Below are positions 59,980 through 64,000 of a DNA stretch of 64,000 nt, piece after piece. Both the position numbers and the translations under genes were made by a program. The notes under the pieces are model-generated. The model searched no databases. It had not been told where the DNA came from and worked only from the letters and a program-made list of their open reading frames with translations. Positions within the stretch are counted from its first letter, which is position 1. Each line of letters begins with the position of its first letter. This stretch comes from Schleiferiaceae bacterium (GTDB taxonomy: Bacteria; Bacteroidota; Bacteroidia; Flavobacteriales; Schleiferiaceae), in NCBI GenBank assembly GCA_018402665.1, contig JAGYIN010000006.1, forward strand, positions 50,497 through 114,496, written 5' to 3'.

Positions 59980-60834
59980 TTAGTGACGTATAAAGTCTAA
60001 GACAACTTTGGACCATTCTTCATCACCTATATCCCATCGCAAACCGTGCCCTGCACCGTCATAAACAGCTTCTTGATAGTAGGTGCCTTGATGCTTTTGC
60101 ATCGCCGCTTCTGCAGTTTCTATTGGCGCAACGGCATCTTCCGTACCGTGCATCCAAAGCAATTCGCCCGTATAATCTTCCATATTTTGACCAAGATCAA
60201 AGGTATAGCTCGTTATCATTGAAGCTGGAAGACTTAAACCCGTCGCATTTTGCATGATGACATTCGCAGTACTTTGAGGCACTTCCATGACCAATTTTTG
60301 AACAGGGATTCTAGATCCACCAGCAGCCGCGGGACCGGCGGGTAGTGAACCTAAAGAATTGGCCACCACTACCATTCGTTCACTTGTTAGGCCTTGTGCT
60401 TGTAAAAAGGAAAGTACCGCGTCATAATCGGCAGCCATGGATGCTGCTCCTGTGGAGCGCCCGGTGCTCCATCCGAAGCCACGGTAATCATACATGATGA
60501 AACCGTAATGATGCTTGTTTACAAGGTTTGCAAAAAGCCCGGCCGTTTGCCAATAACTGTCCATTGATGGTGTATTTCCGTGAAGAAACACAATAATCGT
60601 ATCCGTTGCGATTTGAGCGAAATCACCTACATACAATGCGTAAATGGTATCCTGTGTACCCGATTCTAAATCCAAGAGATGAATTTTAGACTCATCCACC
60701 TGAAATTCGGGATCTAAATAAGTGTTCTTAAAATCATAAGTGCCATCCCCACCTGCAAATAGCGCACCACTCACATCGGCACATGAACTTAGCGTAATTG
60801 CTGCTAAGGCTATAAATAGAAATTTTTTCATCAC
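59980..60834 (-). CDS. Alpha/beta-hydrolase lipoprotein
   Basis: A 284-residue alpha/beta hydrolase with a lipobox (TLSSC, Cys18). Oxyanion segment IVFLHGNTPS at 81-90, nucleophile elbow VVANSLGS with Ser160, the acid in LLWMHGTEDAV and the His in GAGHGLRW. This is the BEM46/prolyl-oligopeptidase-like shape of the fold (YDYRGFGWSTG). Likely an envelope esterase of unknown substrate. Its start overlaps the stop of the next upstream barrel-like lipoprotein gene by one base, so the two make an operon. Confidence 0.85.
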   Translation of the reverse strand: MMKKFLFIALAAITLSSCADVSGALFAGGDGTYDFKNTYLDPEFQVDESKIHLLDLESGTQDTIYALYVGDFAQIATDTIIVFLHGNTPSMDSYWQTAGLFANLVNKHHYGFIMYDYRGFGWSTGRSTGAASMAADYDAVLSFLQAQGLTSERMVVVANSLGSLPAGPAAAGGSRIPVQKLVMEVPQSTANVIMQNATGLSLPASMITSYTFDLGQNMEDYTGELLWMHGTEDAVAPIETAEAAMQKHQGTYYQEAVYDGAGHGLRWDIGDEEWSKVVLDFIRH

Positions 60835-61481
60835 TAAAAGTTTATTGCCATACCATAGAAAAAGCCCCTCCCACCTAGACCCGAAGAGCTGGGTACATAG
60901 GCTTGAGGAATATGGATATCACGAGTCGGATTGAGTATTTTATATTCCAATTGAGCCTCGAACCATTTGTAACGAAGCCTATAACCCGCACTGAAAGAAG
61001 GTGCGAGGATCTGCCCTCTACCAAAGTCAGCCAAGAACCACGTTGGATCCACCCATGTATTGCCCGAAGCGTTTAGGATGTGTGGTCCTTTTTGCCAATA
61101 GGCATTGATTCCAGTCTCGGGATAAAATCGGAACGCATAATCTCTCGTACTCATGAAGGCTTGACCTCCAAAGCTCCACGAAACGCCGGGCTTTAACCCA
61201 TCTTGCGGGATTAATGTTGCGACTTGTCCGGCTTCTAATTGGACCGCTCCTAAAAGCAAGCTGGAAAATTGAATACCTCCATAATTTGTTTGAGTTGCGG
61301 AAACTCCTTTTGCTGCATAGGCACCAATGACTGGTAAATACCCTTCATTAATTTGTGGACGACCCTGCGTCACACCTATCTGCCATTGGCCTTCATTTAA
61401 AGGGACCACCACTTTAGTCGGCGTACAACTGACCGCGGTAATTACGGCACCCAACACCGCAAAAAGTTTAATTTTCATCAT
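60834..61481 (-). CDS. Barrel-like outer-membrane lipoprotein of unknown function
   Basis: A 215-residue protein with lipobox AVSC (Cys19). The rest is alternating beta strands with aromatic ends: WSFGGQAFMSTRDYAFRFYP, LAPSFSAGYRLRYKWFEAQL and a C-terminal aromatic GFFYGMAINF, consistent with an eight-stranded barrel or similar outer-membrane protein. No known family recognised. First gene of a two-gene unit with the downstream hydrolase. Confidence 0.6.
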   Translation of the reverse strand: MMKIKLFAVLGAVITAVSCTPTKVVVPLNEGQWQIGVTQGRPQINEGYLPVIGAYAAKGVSATQTNYGGIQFSSLLLGAVQLEAGQVATLIPQDGLKPGVSWSFGGQAFMSTRDYAFRFYPETGINAYWQKGPHILNASGNTWVDPTWFLADFGRGQILAPSFSAGYRLRYKWFEAQLEYKILNPTRDIHIPQAYVPSSSGLGGRGFFYGMAINF

Positions 61482-61533
61482 CGTTTATAACTCATTAAAA
61501 AACTCTATCCATGCATAGGGTCCGGTGATAAAA

Positions 61534-61559
61534 AATTGGACCAATTCACCCTACATTTG
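61534..61559 (+). promoter_or_regulatory. trxB promoter with upstream palindrome
   Basis: Perfect 13-base palindrome AATTGGACCAATT (61534-61546) lies five bases ahead of TACATTTG (61552-61559), a TAnnTTTG -7 box. The palindrome is where a regulator could act on trxB. No canonical -33 TTG at 19-base spacing. Confidence 0.55.
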
Positions 61560-61579
61560 AACTTCTAAACACAGAAATA

Positions 61580-62521
61580 ATGGAACAACACGATTGTATC
61601 ATCATTGGTTCAGGCCCTGCTGGATACACGGCCGCAATATACGCCGCTCGTGCAGATTTAAATCCCATCATGTACATGGGTCTTCAACCGGGTGGACAAC
61701 TGACTACAACCACTGAAGTAGATAACTTCCCGGGCTATCCTCAAGGAACGGACGGAAACGCAATGATGGAAGATTTAAAAAATCAAGCAGAGCGATTTGG
61801 AACGGAAGTACGCTTCGGATTGGTCACTAAAACTGAATTAGCGACTGAAGTAGGTGCTTACCATACGTTGACCATTGACGATAGTCTTCAAGTTCAAGCA
61901 AGAACTATAATCATATCAACAGGAGCGTCAGCGAAATACCTCGGTCTTCCCGCAGAGGAAAAATACATGGGCTTTGGCGTTAGTGCCTGTGCAGTTTGTG
62001 ACGGATTCTTCTATAAAGGTCAAGAGGTTGTTGTCGTCGGAGCCGGAGATACGGCTGCTGAGGAAGCAACTTACTTAGCTAAACTGTGTCCTAAAGTCAC
62101 CATGCTCGTTCGTAAGGACAGTATGCGCGCTTCAAAAGCCATGCAAAACCGTGTGATGGCTACCCCAAATATCGAAGTACTTTGGAACACGGAAACCGTT
62201 GATCTCGAAGGCGATGATAAAGGACTCACCGGTGTTCGAGTGAAAAACAACAAAACAGGCGAAGAGCACAGCATTGCTGCAACTGGCTTCTTTGTTGCCA
62301 TCGGGCATAAACCTAATACAGATATTTTCAGGGGTCAAATCGATATGGATGAGACCGGTTACATTAAAACGAAAGCAGATTCGACAGCGACCAATCTTCC
62401 TGGGGTTTTCTGTTCTGGAGATGCTCAAGACAAAGTGTTCCGTCAAGCCATTACTGCCGCTGGAACAGGTTGTATGGCTGCCTTAGAAGGCGAAAGATAT
62501 CTTAGCGCTTTGGGTCACTAA
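61580..62521 (+). CDS. trxB: Thioredoxin-disulfide reductase
   Basis: A 313-residue FAD/NADPH reductase that keeps thioredoxin reduced. FAD dinucleotide motif CIIIGSGPAGYTAAIYAARA, redox pair Cys137-A-V-Cys140 in SACAVCDGFFYKGQ, NADPH motif VVVGAGDTAAEEATYLAK, and GVFCSGDAQDKVFRQAITAA at the C-terminal FAD contact. The low-molecular-weight type. Monocistronic with its own palindrome-linked promoter and a bidirectional terminator. Confidence 0.97.
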   Translation: MEQHDCIIIGSGPAGYTAAIYAARADLNPIMYMGLQPGGQLTTTTEVDNFPGYPQGTDGNAMMEDLKNQAERFGTEVRFGLVTKTELATEVGAYHTLTIDDSLQVQARTIIISTGASAKYLGLPAEEKYMGFGVSACAVCDGFFYKGQEVVVVGAGDTAAEEATYLAKLCPKVTMLVRKDSMRASKAMQNRVMATPNIEVLWNTETVDLEGDDKGLTGVRVKNNKTGEEHSIAATGFFVAIGHKPNTDIFRGQIDMDETGYIKTKADSTATNLPGVFCSGDAQDKVFRQAITAAGTGCMAALEGERYLSALGH

Positions 62522-62540
62522 AAGCTACGATACACTACAT

Positions 62541-62573
62541 AAAAAAACCGGCCCTTCAAGGCCGGTTTTTTTT
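62541..62573. terminator. Bidirectional terminator between trxB and the small membrane gene
   Basis: Perfect stem AAACCGGCC / GGCCGGTTT with CTTCAA loop region, T-run on the plus side and A-run (T on minus) before it. Serves trxB and the convergent 65-residue gene. Confidence 0.92.
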
Positions 62574-62577
62574 ATGC

Positions 62578-62775
62578 TTAGAATCCAAAATAGCCCTTCG
62601 CTATGAAGTAAGGCAGAAGTATATACAGAAAGCCATCACGGATCAGATAAAAAACGAATATCGCGATCACTGCACGCCATCCTAACATCTTTAAGCCGGC
62701 TTTAAAACCATTTTCTTTAAAAACCTGCACCCATTTTTGAATGAATCCAGGAGTAATCTTTTGTCTAAATCCCAA
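62578..62775 (-). CDS. Small single-pass membrane protein
   Basis: A 65-residue ORF with one clear transmembrane segment (VIAIFVFYLIRDGFLYILLP, about residues 35-55) after a basic amphipathic N terminus (MGFRQKITPGFIQKW). The start codon is TTG at 62773-62775; an in-frame stop lies just upstream and no ATG is available before residue 30. It lies between the trxB terminator and rnpB. Function unknown; small proteins of this shape occur in other flavobacteria. Confidence 0.55.
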   Translation of the reverse strand: MGFRQKITPGFIQKWVQVFKENGFKAGLKMLGWRAVIAIFVFYLIRDGFLYILLPYFIAKGYFGF

Positions 62776-62831
62776 GGCCTTTTCCTATAGTTCCAAGTAT
62801 AACATCAATCTTTACATCAAGTTCAAACGTC

Positions 62832-63177
62832 AGACGATATAAGCCGGATTCTGTCCCCTTGCGGGTCCTTATCATTTATCTAGGCGCATCCTCACGAATG
62901 CGCTCCATCTGCCTACCCCTCGTGCAGTAAACTCCAAGCGGGTCGCCTGGTCCTTGCGGAACACGATATACATGACATTTCAGCGTATGAGGTTTACCGT
63001 GCCAATTCAGTCACCTGAATCGCGGTGGGCTCTTACCCCACCCTTTCACCCTTACCCGAAGGCGGTCTACTCTCTGTTGCACTAGCTGTCCATGCAAAGC
63101 ATGGCCTTCCTGTTAGGAAGCATACTACCCTTTGCTGTCCGGACTTTCCTCTTCTTTCGAAGCGATAAGGCTCGTCT
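62832..63177 (-). ncRNA. rnpB: RNase P RNA component
   Basis: Bacterial type A RNase P RNA on the minus strand. The 5' side begins AGACGAGCC and pairs with TCGTCT at the 3' end (P1); the universal GAGGAAAGTCCGGAC (P4/CR-I) lies near 63142-63155, and near the 3' end ACAGAATCCGGCTTATATCG carries the partner region. Ends are by P1 pairing, so accurate to a few bases. It is the ribozyme that matures tRNA 5' ends. A TAACTTTG -7 box is at 63210-63217, at the end of the Smr gene. Confidence 0.93.
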
Positions 63178-63209
63178 AATGTTTAAACTTAAAATGTAAA
63201 GAACGACTG

Positions 63210-63217
63210 CAAAGTTA
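63210..63217 (-). promoter_or_regulatory. Possible -7 box for rnpB
   Basis: TAACTTTG (TAnnTTTG) on minus, overlapping the Smr stop codon, about 33 bases before the RNA 5' end. Confidence 0.45.
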
Positions 63218-63721
63218 CTGCAGACGATTTACAATACGAACTTCAGTTGCACCATATCCACCTTCGCTGAAATCGGCGAAATAAAACTCGCAACCACCCA
63301 TTTTCCTCAGTAATTCATGGACTTCTCCTTGTAATCGACCCGATCCTTTTCCGTGGATGATCAATACTTTCGAAATTCCGCGTCTTCGCGCTTCGCGCAC
63401 CGTAGCACTTGCCTTGTCCAATTGGTGATTCAAAATCTCGTATCGGGTCATTCCTTGTGTAGACTCTAACAATTCATGGGAATGTAAGTCAATGGATAAT
63501 CGATCAATCTGTTGCGCCGCTGGGGCCGATTTTTCTCTGCGCTTATCCTTGTGCTCAACCGCGCCTACCTGCCACTCTACAACCGGCAACAATTCACGAG
63601 CATCATACGCATTTTCAAAGCCGAAATCGTCCAGTACATAAACGATATCTTCTTCAATACGACTCACCTTCGCCGTACCTCCAGCATCCTTAAACTTTAC
63701 AATTTGACCTTTTTCGAACAT
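63215..63721 (-). CDS. Short Smr-domain protein
   Basis: A 168-residue protein. N-terminal ~50 residues form a KOW/DUF2027-like beta barrel (FEKGQIVKFKDAGGTAKVSR), and residues 75-168 an Smr nuclease domain: IDLHSHELLE and LIIHGKGSGRLQGEVHELL, with the LDLH and HGKG motifs intact. Bacteroidota Smr proteins are usually longer (about 350 residues) with a DUF2027 plus linker; this one is a compact form. Smr domains cut RNA or DNA; target unknown. Adjacent to rnpB. Confidence 0.85.
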   Translation of the reverse strand: MFEKGQIVKFKDAGGTAKVSRIEEDIVYVLDDFGFENAYDARELLPVVEWQVGAVEHKDKRREKSAPAAQQIDRLSIDLHSHELLESTQGMTRYEILNHQLDKASATVREARRRGISKVLIIHGKGSGRLQGEVHELLRKMGGCEFYFADFSEGGYGATEVRIVNRLQ

Positions 63722-63724
63722 GAT

Positions 63725-63760
63725 ATAAAATAAAAACCCTGGCCATTCGGCCAGGGTTTA
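63725..63760 (-). terminator. Terminator of the T9SS gene at right edge
   Basis: Minus strand: AAACCCTGGCC, loop GAAT, GGCCAGGGTTT, then TTATTTTAT. Eleven-pair stem; located 25 bases after the stop of the partial gene. Confidence 0.88.
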
Positions 63761-63785
63761 AAGGTATCGCTTATAGCTATGAAAA

Positions 63786-64000
63786 CTACTCTACCGTGAT
63801 ACGTTCTGTAAGAACTCCTTCAACAGTGGTAAACTTGATGAAGTATACACCAGCCGACTCATTGCTGAGATCGAATTGGTTGTTATATAATCCATTAACA
63901 GTAACTACCTCATTAGAGATTACCTGTCCTACCATGTTCACGATGCTGATTTCAACATTTGTAGCAGATGCTGTTGCAAATTCTACGTTGAATAGACCGC
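63786..64000 (-). CDS. T9SS type A sorting-domain protein, only C terminus in window
   Basis: The last 70 residues of a gene that enters from the right edge. They read GLFNVEFATASATNVEISIV, then MVGQVISNEVVTVN and GVYFIKFTTVEGVLTERITV with stop TAG at 63786-63788, the typical T9SS type A domain with a final basic/hydrophobic strand. The body of the protein is outside the window, so its function cannot be named. Confidence 0.85.
   Translation of the reverse strand, partial: GLFNVEFATASATNVEISIVNMVGQVISNEVVTVNGLYNNQFDLSNESAGVYFIKFTTVEGVLTERITVE

Noticed and set aside
1..64000. Mobile elements, CRISPR arrays or rRNA
   Set aside because: No transposase, integrase, regularly spaced repeat or rRNA sequence was found by eye.

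Overview
The window is chromosomal DNA of a member of the Bacteroidota, most likely a free-living, probably aquatic Flavobacteriales-type bacterium (the exact genus cannot be read from the sequence). Evidence: C-terminal type IX secretion (T9SS) sorting domains on three proteins; a TonB-dependent receptor with an N-terminal carboxypeptidase-D-like domain; Bacteroidota families such as DUF5723, DUF5683, CtlX and long NusB and LepB; many short lipoboxes; AT-rich leaders with few Shine-Dalgarno sites; and promoter -7 boxes of the TAnnTTTG type, two of them with the TTG-N19 spacing typical of this phylum. No insertion sequence, phage, CRISPR array, rRNA or obvious genomic island was seen. It is mostly core genome, densely packed, with long operons whose genes abut or overlap by 1-23 bases.

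Layout. 1-3677: a truncated TPR lipoprotein-type gene on the minus strand, then a small P-loop NTPase, recQ and fmt on plus. 3761-4157: a stand-alone HU gene with consensus promoter and terminator. 4167-6228: pdxH, yqgE, class IV aminotransferase. 6263-10698: a TonB receptor followed by a secreted T9SS alpha/beta hydrolase, a likely uptake-and-degradation pair. 10726-19639: eight-gene minus operon (CtlX-like pair, argS, pepD, ffh, folD, queE, sua5). 19725-28471: seven-gene plus operon (ftsK, lolA-like, lptF/G, two glycosyltransferases, a ribB whose C-terminal GTP cyclohydrolase II domain has lost its zinc cysteines, and an orphan ABC-exporter-like membrane domain). 28529-32207: giant lipoprotein plus DUF5723 protein. 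32206-33862: DUF58 protein with two small helical unknowns. 34092-35075: heptose-phosphate-type GHMP kinase. 35109-37401: rpsP-rimM-unknown-trmN6. 37398-42457: saccharopine dehydrogenase-like enzyme, DUF423, pckA, phoH. 42485-46198: DHFR-like gene, then the minus cluster nusB-DUF1573-yajC-ybbR-coaE. 46334-48103: ABC exporter. 48150-56980: parA-parB-DUF5683-dapB-lepB-wbqC-acyl-CoA carboxylase beta-T9SS protein. 57012-57217: a tiny transcription unit with its own promoter, a 36-residue ORF and a terminator. 57223-61481: sodium symporter, SPFH lipoprotein, tRNA-Pro(GGG), lipoprotein hydrolase, barrel-like lipoprotein. 61552-62573: trxB. 62578-63178: small membrane protein and RNase P RNA. 63215-64000: short Smr protein and the 3' end of another T9SS gene.

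How the parts work together: the window carries envelope biogenesis (LolA/LptFG, YajC, LepB, Ffh, heptose kinase, glycosyltransferases), chromosome handling (FtsK, ParAB, HU, RecQ), translation (Fmt, ArgS, Sua5, QueE, TrmN6, S16, RimM, RNase P, tRNA-Pro) and central metabolism (PckA, FolD, CoaE, DapB, RibB). The best candidates for something not yet described are the DUF58 operon with two Avd/S23-like four-helix proteins, the 36-codon micro-gene, the RibB plus orphan-ABC pair, and the yajC terminator whose T-tract touches the next start codon.
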